Shown piece after piece: positions 1 to 6,616 of a stretch of 64,000 nucleotides of DNA; the stretch's first letter is position 1, and the number at the start of each line of letters is the position of its first letter. A model generated the notes under the pieces. It did not search any database and had not been told where the DNA came from. It saw only the letters and a list, made by a program, of their open reading frames with translations. This DNA is from Neisseria chenwenguii (GTDB lineage Bacteria; Pseudomonadota; Gammaproteobacteria; Burkholderiales; Neisseriaceae): NCBI RefSeq assembly GCF_002216145.1, contig NZ_CP022278.1:1240001-1304000 (forward strand), read 5' to 3'. The position numbers and the translations under genes were made by a program.

Positions 1-2
1 CC

Positions 3-605
3 GTTCCCGCGCCGAGCGAAGCGCTGCTGCAACGCGCGCTGATTGCCGCCGAAGCCGCGGGCATCGAAGCCGTGATTGTGTTGAACAAAACCGACCTGCC
101 CGAAACCGCTGCGTGGCGCGACAAACTCGCGTTTTACCAAACGCTCGGCTACCAAATTGCCGAAGTGAGCGCGCTCGCGGGTGCCGACGCCCTGCGCCCG
201 CTTTTGCAGGGGCACACCAATATTTTTCTCGGCCAAAGCGGCATGGGCAAATCCACGCTGACCAACGCACTTTTGGGCAGCCAAACCGCCCGCGTCGGAG
301 AAATCTCCACCGCCCTCGATTCGGGCAAACACACTACCACCCACGCGCAATTGTATGATTTAAATGAAGAAACCCGATTGATTGATTCCCCGGGTTTGCA
401 GGAATTCGGCCTGCACCATCTCGAAGCCGCCGACCTGCTGCACTATTTCCCCGACTTGCGCCATCTCGCCGGACAATGCCGCTTCCACAACTGCACCCAC
501 CGCGCCGAACCCGACTGCGCAGTCAAAAAAGCCGCGGAAAACGGCAAAGTCAGAACAAGCCGCGTGGCGCTGTTGCAGAAAATTACGGATGAATTGCTGC
601 GGTAA
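3..605 (+). CDS. rsgA: Ribosome small subunit-dependent GTPase A, C-terminal part
   Basis: This is the 3' part of the gene for the late 30S assembly GTPase, which releases RbfA and checks the decoding centre; the start lies before the window. The frame is open from base 3. The G motifs come in the circularly permuted order of the family: NKTD (G4) at the beginning, then the P-loop GQSGMGKST, then DSPG (G3). A C-terminal zinc-binding cluster follows (C-RFHN-C-T-H-RAEPD-C). These features make the call firm. The gene ends 18 bases before an uptake-sequence hairpin shared with the converging DUF3841 gene. Confidence 0.95.
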   Translation, partial: VPAPSEALLQRALIAAEAAGIEAVIVLNKTDLPETAAWRDKLAFYQTLGYQIAEVSALAGADALRPLLQGHTNIFLGQSGMGKSTLTNALLGSQTARVGEISTALDSGKHTTTHAQLYDLNEETRLIDSPGLQEFGLHHLEAADLLHYFPDLRHLAGQCRFHNCTHRAEPDCAVKKAAENGKVRTSRVALLQKITDELLR

Positions 606-622
606 TGCGGTTTGGGAAAAAT

Positions 623-652
623 AAGGCCGTTTGAAAGTTTCAGACGGCCTTT
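623..652. terminator. Uptake-sequence hairpin between converging genes
   Basis: Inverted repeat AAGGCCGTTTGAAA / TTTCAGACGGCCTT with a short loop and flanking A and T runs. It lies between the ends of rsgA and the DUF3841 gene and can act in both directions. The left arm has one mismatch to the uptake sequence (GTTTGAA). Confidence 0.7.
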
Positions 653-655
653 GCT

Positions 656-1207
656 TTACCCTTGCCGTAAAAAATCCACTTTCCCGACCATCGTCATATC
701 CAGCCGCCAAAACACGGCCTGCACTTCGTAAACATCGGGGCCGGGCAGTTTGCTCAAATCAAAAATTCCGTACCAGCTCTTCTCTTTGGCTTCGCGTAAT
801 TTTTCAGACGGCAATTCGGCCTCCAGCCGTTCGCAGCGTTCATATTCCTCATCGCCCAACGAAAAAAACGTATCGTTCAAAACCGCGTGCCAGCCGTCGA
901 AACTGCTGAGCAAAACCTGTTCCTGCGGAATTTCAAACTCAATCCGAACGCCTGCCGCACCTTTTTCCAAATGTCCGCGCCGCCGCAAATCAGGTTTCGG
1001 CTGCCGCCGCCCGTGCGCAAAACGCCACGCCCAAATGGGGAACGCCACACTCGCAGGTGGCGGGACTTTTTCAGCCAAGCGCGCCGCCATCCAGCGGTAG
1101 GCTGCCAGCCGCTCGGGCATCACATAAGCCGCATCGGCGGTCAGGAAACCCTGCCGTTGCAGCAGCAGGCAGTCTTCGGCGGGGCGGACTGTTCAGAGTT
1201 TTAGCAT
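656..1207 (-). pseudogene. DUF3841 family gene with a stop at codon 5
   Basis: The long open part (656-1123) gives 155 residues of a DUF3841-type protein, a small family of unknown function. The same frame continues upstream without a break to an ATG at 1207, reading MLKL, a TGA stop (1195-1193), then TVRPAEDCLLLQRQGFLTAD. Family members usually begin with a short M-x-L-W-T-x-Q/R-P stretch, so the TGA sits exactly where tryptophan is expected (TGG to TGA). Full length would be 183 residues, normal for the family. A shortened product could start at the GTG at 1123 but would lack the conserved N-terminus. Either a real nonsense mutation or a base error. Confidence 0.75.
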
Positions 1208-1411
1208 GGGAATTTACGGTATCGGTGTGGAAAAACGGTTTTCAGACGGCCTGAAACTTTCGCGAAAATCGAAAAGGCCGTCTGAAACGGCAGGCTTTCC
1301 GTGATTTTAGCCGCAAAAAACCGCCGCCCAAATTTCCGCTCCCTGCCTTTCAGGCGGCCTTTCCCCACCAAAAATGCTACAATACCGCCTCCGCTAACCC
1401 TGAAAAATCCC

Positions 1412-1642
1412 ATGAAAAAAGCCCCCGCCCCAAAATCCTTTGAAGACGCCATCAAGCGTCTGGAAGCCCTCACGCAGGCGATGCAGAGCAGCGATATGCC
1501 GCTGGAAGACGCGCTGGCCGCGTATCAGGAAGGCAACGAGCTGGTGAAATACTGTCAGGAAAAACTGGCCGAAGTCGAGCAGAAACTGCAAGTGCTCGAT
1601 TCAGACGGCCTGAAGGAGCTCAATCTTGATCCAAGCGAATGA
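1412..1642 (+). CDS. xseB: Exodeoxyribonuclease VII small subunit
   Basis: Small subunit (76 residues) of the nuclease that degrades single-stranded DNA into oligonucleotides together with XseA. The family core is visible: [39 protein letters not shown], two helices with the usual [12 protein letters not shown] motifs. I chose the ATG at 1412 (MKKAPAPK); upstream codons in frame are not family-like. The end carries an in-frame uptake sequence encoding SDGL and overlaps the start of ispA by 17 bases, so the two genes are translationally coupled. This xseB-ispA order is common in proteobacteria. Confidence 0.95.
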   Translation: MKKAPAPKSFEDAIKRLEALTQAMQSSDMPLEDALAAYQEGNELVKYCQEKLAEVEQKLQVLDSDGLKELNLDPSE

Positions 1643-2522
1643 TTTGAAAAGCTGGCAGCAGAAAGCGCAGGCGCAGACCGAAATCCTGCTCGCGCACCTG
1701 ATGCCGTCTGAAAACGACGTGCCGGAAAAACTGCACGAAGCCATGCGTTACGTCACACTCGGCGGTGGCAAACGCCTGCGCCCGCTGTTGGTGCTGGCTG
1801 CGTCCGAACTGGGCGAGGCCGACCAAGACGCCGTCGGTCAGGCAATGGCCGCGATTGAGATGTTGCACGTCTATTCGCTGGTGCACGATGACATGCCCGC
1901 GATGGACAACGACAGCCTGCGCCGCGGCAAACCGACCTGCCATGTGAAGTACGGCGAAGCCACTGCACTTTTGGTCGGCGACGCGCTGCAAACCCAGGCG
2001 TTCGACGTCATCTGCCGTCCCACCGCACTGCCCGCCGCGCGTCAGCTGCAAATGGCCGCCACCCTCGCCCGTGCCAGCGGCAGCCTCGGCATGGCGGGCG
2101 GGCAGGCGGTTGATTTGGACAATGTCGGCAAAGCCATGACCCAAGCCGCGCTCGAACAGATGCACAGCCTCAAGACCGGCGCGCTCATCCGCGCCGCCGT
2201 CGCCCTCGGCGCGCTTGCCTGCCCCGATTTGGGCGAAACCGATTTAGCCCGCCTAGACGGTTACGCTCAAAAATTAGGCTTGGCGTTCCAAGTCATCGAC
2301 GACGTGCTCGACTGCGAAGCCGACACCGCCACGCTGGGTAAAACCGCCGGTAAAGACGCCGACAACGACAAGCCGACTTATGTCAAGCTGATGGGGTTGG
2401 CCGAAGCCCGCGCCTATGCCGAAACGTTGGTCGCCGACGCCGTTGCGCAGATCGAACCTTTCGGCGAAAAAGCCGCACACCTGCGGCAGCTCGCGGAATT
2501 TGTGACCGCGCGGAAGAATTGA
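1626..2522 (+). CDS. ispA: Polyprenyl synthetase, farnesyl diphosphate synthase type
   Basis: Condenses isopentenyl diphosphate with dimethylallyl and geranyl diphosphate to give farnesyl diphosphate for undecaprenyl phosphate and quinone synthesis. The 298-residue protein has the first aspartate-rich motif DDMPAMD (about residues 88-94), the GGGKRLRP motif near residue 47 and the second motif DDVLD in the C-terminal third, followed by the GKTAGKD-DNDKPTY stretch typical of short-chain synthases. The likely start is a TTG at 1626 inside xseB; no in-frame ATG lies near. Ends just before a hairpin. Confidence 0.95.
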   Translation: MIQANDLKSWQQKAQAQTEILLAHLMPSENDVPEKLHEAMRYVTLGGGKRLRPLLVLAASELGEADQDAVGQAMAAIEMLHVYSLVHDDMPAMDNDSLRRGKPTCHVKYGEATALLVGDALQTQAFDVICRPTALPAARQLQMAATLARASGSLGMAGGQAVDLDNVGKAMTQAALEQMHSLKTGALIRAAVALGALACPDLGETDLARLDGYAQKLGLAFQVIDDVLDCEADTATLGKTAGKDADNDKPTYVKLMGLAEARAYAETLVADAVAQIEPFGEKAAHLRQLAEFVTARKN

Positions 2523-2545
2523 GTCCGGCGCTTACGGTAAGCAAA

Positions 2546-2577
2546 AATGCCGTCTGAAAATATTTTCAGACGGCATT
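2546..2577. terminator. Uptake-sequence palindrome, bidirectional terminator
   Basis: Two AT-form uptake sequences face each other: AATGCCGTCTGAAAA and its complement, nearly without a loop. It separates ispA (+) from the hxlR-like gene (-), and serves both ends. Confidence 0.8.
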
Positions 2578-2583
2578 GCTGTT

Positions 2584-2918
2584 TCAGACGGTCTTACTGC
2601 GCAGCGCATACATCACGCCCCATTGGTACATCGCCTCCACCGCCGGCATCAGCGTCCGCCCGAGTCCGGTCAGCGAATACACGACTTTCGGCGGCATTTC
2701 GTCGAACACTTCCCGATGCACAATTCCCGCCTCTTCCAACTCGCGCAACCGCAAAGTCAGCATCCGCCGCGTGGCTTCGGGCATCAGGCGTTGGAGCCGG
2801 TTGAAACGCTGCGGCGCGGCGTTGAGGCGATAGACAATCAGCGGCTTCCACTTACCGCGCCGATGACGGACAGCGTGGCGTTGACGGGCATACAGGTGTG
2901 TTCGGGCAGGGTTTTCAT
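2584..2918 (-). pseudogene. HxlR-type regulator with a frameshift
   Basis: Winged-helix regulator of the HxlR family, which often senses aldehydes or oxidants through a cysteine near the N-terminus. The first 20 residues (MKTLPEHTCMPVNATLSVIG) start at an ATG at 2918 in one frame, and the rest (GKWKPLIVYRLN... to 2584) lies in another. The joint is at about 2854-2860, where the sequence reads ATC GGC GC GGT AAG TGG; removing two bases restores the family sequence SVIGGKWKPLIV exactly. The C-terminal body includes the wing and the usual end YQWGVMYALR. Intact except for this one lesion. Confidence 0.8.
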
Positions 2919-2968
2919 GATGAGGGCGGCCGAAGTTTGGAAAGGGAGCAAAACCATATTTGCACAGG

Positions 2969-3043
2969 CCGTAGGTCGGATTCTTGAATCCGACGGTTGG
3001 CGGCACATTCAGGTCATATCGGATTCAAGAATCCGACCTACGG
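2969..3043. repeat. 75-base element with perfect 25-base inverted ends
   Basis: CCGTAGGTCGGATTCTTGAA... at 2969-2993 is repeated exactly in reverse complement at 3019-3043. It lies upstream of the broken hxlR gene and of the DUF896 gene. A partial relative (TCGGATTCGAGAATCCGGAC) is at about 61182-61201, so it is a dispersed family. Confidence 0.75.
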
Positions 3044-3229
3044 TTTCTAAAGTTTTTTGGGGAACGGACGCGGCGGTTTGGCTTTTCAGACGGCATGATG
3101 TGTTCAGGCCGTCTGAAAACGGCGCGAAACCATTGTGCCACAGTATCATTTTTGTGCGTATTTTCTTTCGGACGGCCTATTTGTACAATCTATCCGTATT
3201 CAAAAAATAATAGCGAAAGGAAATAGAAA

Positions 3230-3460
3230 ATGCGTATCCCCGAACTCAACCGCATCAACGAATTGGCCGCGCTCGCCAAAACCCGCGTGCTGAGCGCGGA
3301 AGAAACCGCCGAACGCGCCGCGCTGCGTCAGGCTTATGTAAACGCCGTTACGGGGCAGTTGAAAAACATCCTCTCCGTGACCACAGTCATCGACAGCGAA
3401 GGCAACGATGTGACGCCCGCCGCTTTGCGCAAGGCGCAGGCCGAAGGGATGGCCGTCTGA
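3230..3460 (+). CDS. DUF896 domain protein
   Basis: A 76-residue protein of the DUF896 (YnzC-like) family, known as small two- or three-helix bundles without a settled function. The conserved opening IPELNRINELAALAKTRVLSAEE and the following helix ERAALRQAYVNAVTGQLKN are clear. The ATG at 3230 follows a good ribosome binding site (AAAGGAAA). The family is best known from Firmicutes. The gene is followed by the pirin gene after 40 bases on the same strand, so they may be cotranscribed. Confidence 0.85.
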   Translation: MRIPELNRINELAALAKTRVLSAEETAERAALRQAYVNAVTGQLKNILSVTTVIDSEGNDVTPAALRKAQAEGMAV

Positions 3461-3500
3461 AAAACAAACATTTGAATTCAAACAAAAAAGGAACCGCCTC

Positions 3501-4370
3501 ATGAGAAAAATCCGCTGCATTTACGACGCGCCGCGCCGCTATTGGGTCGGCAACGGTTTCCACGTTTCCCCGCTGTTTTCCCACATGGCCGAAGACAAGC
3601 AGACCAATCCGTTTTTGATGTTCGACTACGCCATTCCCGAAGAATTTGCACCCAACGAAGGCCTCCCGCGCGGCGTGGGAGCGCACCCGCACAAAGGTTT
3701 TGAAACCGTGACCATCGCCTACCACGGCGAAGTGCAGCACCGCGACAGCAGCGGCGGTGGCGGCGTCATTAAAGAAGGCGACGTGCAATGGATGACTGCG
3801 GGCGCGGGGATTGTGCACGACGAGTTTCACTCCGAAGCCTTCAGCAAACGCGGCGGGCTGTTTGAAATGGCGCAGCTCTGGGTCAACCTGCCGCGTGCGC
3901 ACAAAGAAACGCCGCCGCGCTACCAGCACCTCGCCGCCGAAACCATCCCCGTCGTCGCACTGGACAACAGCGCCGGCAGCCTGCGCATCATCGCGGGCGA
4001 ACTCGACGGCGTGAAAGGTGCGGCCGAAACCTTCACCGAAATGAATGTTTGGGACGTGAAACTCAACCCAAACGGCAAAACTACGCTGACGCTGCCGTCC
4101 GACCACAACCTCGCCTTCGCCGTGCGCCGTGGCAACGTAACCTTCAACGGCGAACGCACCGTCGGCGCCACCCAGCTCGTGACCTTTGAAACCGACGCCG
4201 GCGAAGTTGTTCTGCGCGTTGACGAAAACGGCGCCGAGCTGCTGCTCTTAAGCGGTGTGCCCATTAACGAACCCGTCGCCGCCCACGGCCCGTTTGTGAT
4301 GAACACGCGCGAAGAGCTGGTCAAGGCGTTTGAAGATTTCAACGCCGGGAAGTTTGGCTGGTTGGGTTGA
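3501..4370 (+). CDS. Pirin family protein
   Basis: A 289-residue bicupin protein. The N-terminal cupin has the pirin metal ligands: GAHPHKGFETVTI (two histidines), then HRDS and the GDVQWMTAGAGIVHDE motif with the later His and Glu. The C-terminal pirin_C domain follows (residues about 170-280). Some pirins are quercetin dioxygenases or redox sensors; the true substrate here cannot be told. It begins 40 bases after the DUF896 gene with an AAAAAGGA ribosome binding site and ends before a strong hairpin. Confidence 0.92.
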   Translation: MRKIRCIYDAPRRYWVGNGFHVSPLFSHMAEDKQTNPFLMFDYAIPEEFAPNEGLPRGVGAHPHKGFETVTIAYHGEVQHRDSSGGGGVIKEGDVQWMTAGAGIVHDEFHSEAFSKRGGLFEMAQLWVNLPRAHKETPPRYQHLAAETIPVVALDNSAGSLRIIAGELDGVKGAAETFTEMNVWDVKLNPNGKTTLTLPSDHNLAFAVRRGNVTFNGERTVGATQLVTFETDAGEVVLRVDENGAELLLLSGVPINEPVAAHGPFVMNTREELVKAFEDFNAGKFGWLG

Positions 4371-4391
4371 TTTTGGGGATTAACAAGACTG

Positions 4392-4423
4392 AAGGCCGTC
4401 TGAAAATATTCAGACGGCCTTTT
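4392..4423 (+). terminator. Uptake-sequence hairpin after the pirin gene
   Basis: AAGGCCGTCTGAA and TTCAGACGGCCTT with a loop of a few bases and a T run, 22 bases after the pirin stop codon. Confidence 0.75.
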
Positions 4424-4448
4424 AGCGTTTCATGCCGTCTGAAATGCC

Positions 4449-4564
4449 GTAGGCTGGGCTCGGTTGGTGAGCCTGTCGAACCATCAGCCCAGCATGCTTC
4501 CCTATTGCCTGAAACTTATTCGATGTAATCTCAAACGAACCTGCTGGGCTAAAGCCCAGCCTAC
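4449..4564. repeat. 116-base element with GTAGGCTGGGCT ends
   Basis: The 12-base ends GTAGGCTGGGCT and AGCCCAGCCTAC are exact inverted repeats. The centre contains further AGCCCAGC copies. A shorter relative is at 15074-15131. It fills the space between the pirin gene and the rnpB promoter. Confidence 0.6.
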
Positions 4565-4638
4565 GCCGGGAAAGAAATTCGGTTTTCAGACGGCCTCCCG
4601 ACAGTCCTATGATTTTTAAAAAGCCGCGCCAACCGTGC

Positions 4639-4644
4639 TATAAT
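4639..4644 (+). promoter_or_regulatory. -10 box of the RNase P RNA promoter
   Basis: Perfect TATAAT about 8-13 bases before the 5' end of the RNA. The -35 region is poor (an A/T stretch at about 4614-4621). Confidence 0.6.
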
Positions 4645-4651
4645 CCGCCGC

Positions 4652-5069
4652 GCATACAGGCCGGACAGACAGTCGCCGCGCGGCGCAGGCTGCGGGGAGG
4701 AAAGTCCGGGCTCCGAAGAGCAGAATGCCGGCTAACGGCCGGGCGCGGTAACGCGACGGAAAGTGGAACAGAAAGCATAACCGCCGATGGTTCTCCGCCG
4801 CAGCCTTTTGCGTCATTACAAGTAGGGCGCAAAAGGCTGCGGCGGGAACACAGGTAAGGGTGAAATGGTGCGGTAAGAGCGCACCGTGCACTTGGCAACA
4901 AGGCGCAGCAGGCCAAACCCCATTCGGAGCAAGACCAAACAGAACGCAACGACGCTGCTCGCCGAGCGTTCGGGTAGGTTGCTGGAGCGCATCAGCAATG
5001 GTGCGCCTAGAGGAATGACTGTCCGACGACAGAACCCGGCTTACCGTCCGACCAGTGTGCCCCGAATGC
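4652..5069 (+). ncRNA. rnpB: RNase P RNA, class A
   Basis: Catalytic RNA that removes the 5' leader of pre-tRNAs. The class A landmarks are present: the conserved GAGGAAAGTCCGGGCTCC block at about 4695-4712, the GGGCGCGGTAACGCGACGGAAAG stretch from 4740, an ACAGAAAGCATAACCGCC-type core, and the 3' block GACGACAGAACCCGGCTTA at about 5025-5044. The two ends pair (GGCCGGAC near 4659 with GTCCGACC near 5046). Both ends are approximate, by a few bases. A helix with GCAGCCTTTTGCG / CGCAAAAGGCTGC at about 4799-4838 is a P12-type arm. Confidence 0.95.
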
Positions 5070-5073
5070 AAAT

Positions 5074-5124
5074 AAGGCCGTCTGACACTTCGACTACGCT
5101 CAGTAACCGAATTTCAGACGGCTT
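5074..5124 (+). terminator. Terminator of rnpB with a dispersed repeat in the loop
   Basis: Arms AAGGCCGTCTGA and TTTCAGACGGCTT enclose ACTTCGACTACGCTCAGTAACCGAA. The same loop sequence recurs between uptake sequences near 6180, 6575, 9800 and 26240, so it belongs to a dispersed family. Confidence 0.65.
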
Positions 5125-5151
5125 GTTTTATCCTATGCGGGTATTTATAAT
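5123..5151 (+). promoter_or_regulatory. Predicted promoter of the small peptide locus
   Basis: TTGTTT at 5123-5128, a 17-base spacer and a perfect TATAAT at 5146-5151. A transcript would start near 5158. Read by eye; not tested. Confidence 0.5.
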
Positions 5152-5170
5152 GCCCGCGGGGCTGGTAAGC

Positions 5171-5199
5171 AAAAAGCCCCATTCGCAGTGGGGCTTTTT
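5171..5199. terminator. Symmetric hairpin flanked by A and T runs
   Basis: AAAAAGCCCC and GGGGCTTTTT with a 9-base loop. It can terminate in both directions. For a leftward transcript starting inside the peptide gene it is a classic intrinsic terminator; for the rightward transcript it forms a 5' leader hairpin. Confidence 0.75.
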
Positions 5200-5275
5200 G
5201 TTTGAAACCAACGGTTTCATAATGAAACAGACCACTCGCAAAGGCTGCTTCAGACTGAAACTCAGTACAGTCATT
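5171..5275 (-). ncRNA. Predicted antisense RNA opposite the peptide gene
   Basis: No gene is annotated by homology. The minus strand has TTGACT (5311-5306), an 18-base spacer and TAAGAT (5287-5282), so a transcript would start near 5275, run against the 5' half of the peptide gene and its leader, and stop at the 5171-5199 hairpin. The predicted length of about 105 bases is usual for type I antitoxins. Purely an inference from sequence signals. Confidence 0.35.
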
Positions 5276-5314
5276 GAGATAATCTTAATGCTTGTGCTGT
5301 TGCTAAGTCAATAA
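5222..5314 (+). CDS. Small hydrophobic peptide, candidate type I toxin
   Basis: A 30-residue peptide: a basic N-terminus (MKQTTRKGCFRLK) followed by a single hydrophobic segment (STVIEIILMLVLLLSQ). This is the build of type I toxins of the Ibs/Ldr/TisB kind, though I see no family match. Just before the ATG lies an inverted repeat TGAAACC-AAC-GGTTTCA (5203-5219) and there is no clear ribosome binding site, so translation may be held back. The locus has its own promoter, a terminator at 5348-5376 and a predicted antisense transcript. It could also be a chance open frame downstream of rnpB. Confidence 0.4.
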   Translation: MKQTTRKGCFRLKLSTVIEIILMLVLLLSQ

Positions 5315-5347
5315 CGGGGCAGTAAAAAAACAAAAAACCTTACGTTT

Positions 5348-5376
5348 CCGCCTGCCCTCAAAAGCAGGCGGTTTTT
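5348..5376 (+). terminator. Intrinsic terminator after the peptide gene
   Basis: Perfect 8-base stem CCGCCTGC / GCAGGCGG with an 8-base loop, followed by TTTTT. It is not an uptake-sequence hairpin, which sets this locus apart from most genes in the window. Confidence 0.8.
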
Positions 5377-5508
5377 CCTTTTCCCCAGGCCGTCTGAAAA
5401 ATGTAAACCCGCGCCCGATTCTTTTTGCAAATCCTTAACTTATCCCCGCTTGGCATTTCGGTATAAGCACACCATATTCAAGTTTTCCCCATCTTTAGGA
5501 ACAAGCCC

Positions 5509-6141
5509 ATGAATCTGAACAGCCTGCTCAACCAAGTGTTAAACACCGTACAGAAAAGCGGCGGAAAAGCCGCCAAAACCGCGTCCGACAACAACCTGCT
5601 CGGCACACTCGGCGGCAGCGCGCTGGCCGCAGGCGTCGCCTCCATGCTGTTTAAAAAGAAAAACGCAGGCTCCCTGCTCAAAGTCGGTTCGCTCGCCGCA
5701 TTGGGCGTATTGGCCTACAAAGCCTACCAAAGCCGCCAAGAGAGCAACCCCGCCCAACCCGCGCCCGAGCAAAGCGCGTTCCAACCGACCGGGCAGATTG
5801 CCGAAGACCACAGCCGTACCGTATTGCGCGCCATGATTGCCGCCGCCGCTTCAGACGGCCTGATTGACGACGCGGAAAAACAGTTAATCGCCCAAGAAGG
5901 AGGCGGCGACGCCGAAACCTCGCGCTGGCTGATGGCCGAATACGCCAACCCTGCCACCGTTGCCGATCTTGCCCGCGAAGTCGGCGGCAATCAGGCACTG
6001 GCAGCGGAAGTTTATCTCGCCGCCCGAGCCGTCTGCGCCGATTTGTCGCGCAAAGAAATCGTTTTTCTCGCGCAGCTTTCCGAAGCGCTGGAGCTCGACG
6101 ATGCGCTGGTTGAAAAACTGGAACAGCAGTTGGGTTTATAA
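5509..6141 (+). CDS. DUF533 / TerB-like protein
   Basis: A 210-residue protein. The N-terminal half is glycine- and alanine-rich with a hydrophobic stretch (LLGTLGGSALAAGVASMLF and LLKVGSLAALGVLAYKAYQ), as in YebE-type DUF533 inner membrane proteins. The C-terminal half (residues about 85-205) is a TerB-like helical bundle: LRAMIAAAASDGLIDDAEKQLI with the acidic DGLIDDAE motif. The family is linked to tellurite or metal stress but no precise role is known. The ATG at 5509 follows AGGAACAAG. Confidence 0.85.
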   Translation: MNLNSLLNQVLNTVQKSGGKAAKTASDNNLLGTLGGSALAAGVASMLFKKKNAGSLLKVGSLAALGVLAYKAYQSRQESNPAQPAPEQSAFQPTGQIAEDHSRTVLRAMIAAAASDGLIDDAEKQLIAQEGGGDAETSRWLMAEYANPATVADLAREVGGNQALAAEVYLAARAVCADLSRKEIVFLAQLSEALELDDALVEKLEQQLGL

Positions 6142-6158
6142 GATTGTTTGTAAACAGC

Positions 6159-6213
6159 AAAGGCCGTCTGAAATTCGGTTATTGAGCGTAGCCGAAGTAT
6201 CAGACGGCCTTTT
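6159..6213 (+). terminator. Uptake-sequence hairpin after the DUF533 gene
   Basis: AAAGGCCGTCTG and CAGACGGCCTTTT enclose a copy of the GAGCGTAGCCGAAGT dispersed repeat; T run follows. Confidence 0.65.
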
Positions 6214-6303
6214 GTTTGTCCGATGGCCTTCGAGCGTCAGCCACCGGTGTTTCTGTAAGTATGCTAATGATGAGGCCGTCTGAAAAATGACGAGCTTTTC
6301 AGC

Positions 6304-6418
6304 AGCCGTAGGGTGGGTAAACCCACCGTTTGACCGCAGGCCAAAATCCAGATGTTGAAAATTTTTTAGGCAGTCTTGCCTTTCAGGCAAGCGGTGGGTT
6401 TACACCCACCCTACGGCT
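6304..6418. repeat. 115-base element with GTAGGGTGGGT ends
   Basis: Ends AGCCGTAGGGTGGGT-AAACCCACCG (6304-6328) and its reverse complement (6392-6418) differ only by a two-base gap. Related GGGTGGGTATCCCTACCCACCGCTTGCCTG sequence parts lie at about 36174-36203. Dispersed repeat of unknown class. Confidence 0.65.
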
Positions 6419-6550
6419 AATTGTATCTGCGAAACCCCGCGGCAACCGGTGGCTGAGCGTAGATAGCCGAAGCCTGTTTGCATCGCGGAAATGTCTGGCA
6501 GGACTTTGACTGCGCTAAGCCGCCGGTGTTTCTGTAAGCATACAGATGAT

Positions 6551-6602
6551 GAGGCCGTCTGAAATTCGGTTACTGAGCGTAGCCGAAGTTTCAGACGGCC
6601 TC
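6551..6602 (-). terminator. Hairpin downstream of the tannase-family gene
   Basis: GAGGCCGTCTGAAA and TTTCAGACGGCCTC around another copy of the CTGAGCGTAGCCGAAG repeat; 15 bases beyond the stop codon of the minus-strand gene. Confidence 0.65.
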
Positions 6603-6616
6603 TGCTTTCCCAAACC

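Noticed and set aside
4616..5071. Open frames on both strands across 4610-5070
   Set aside because: They lie on RNase P RNA, whose conserved structure explains the sequence.
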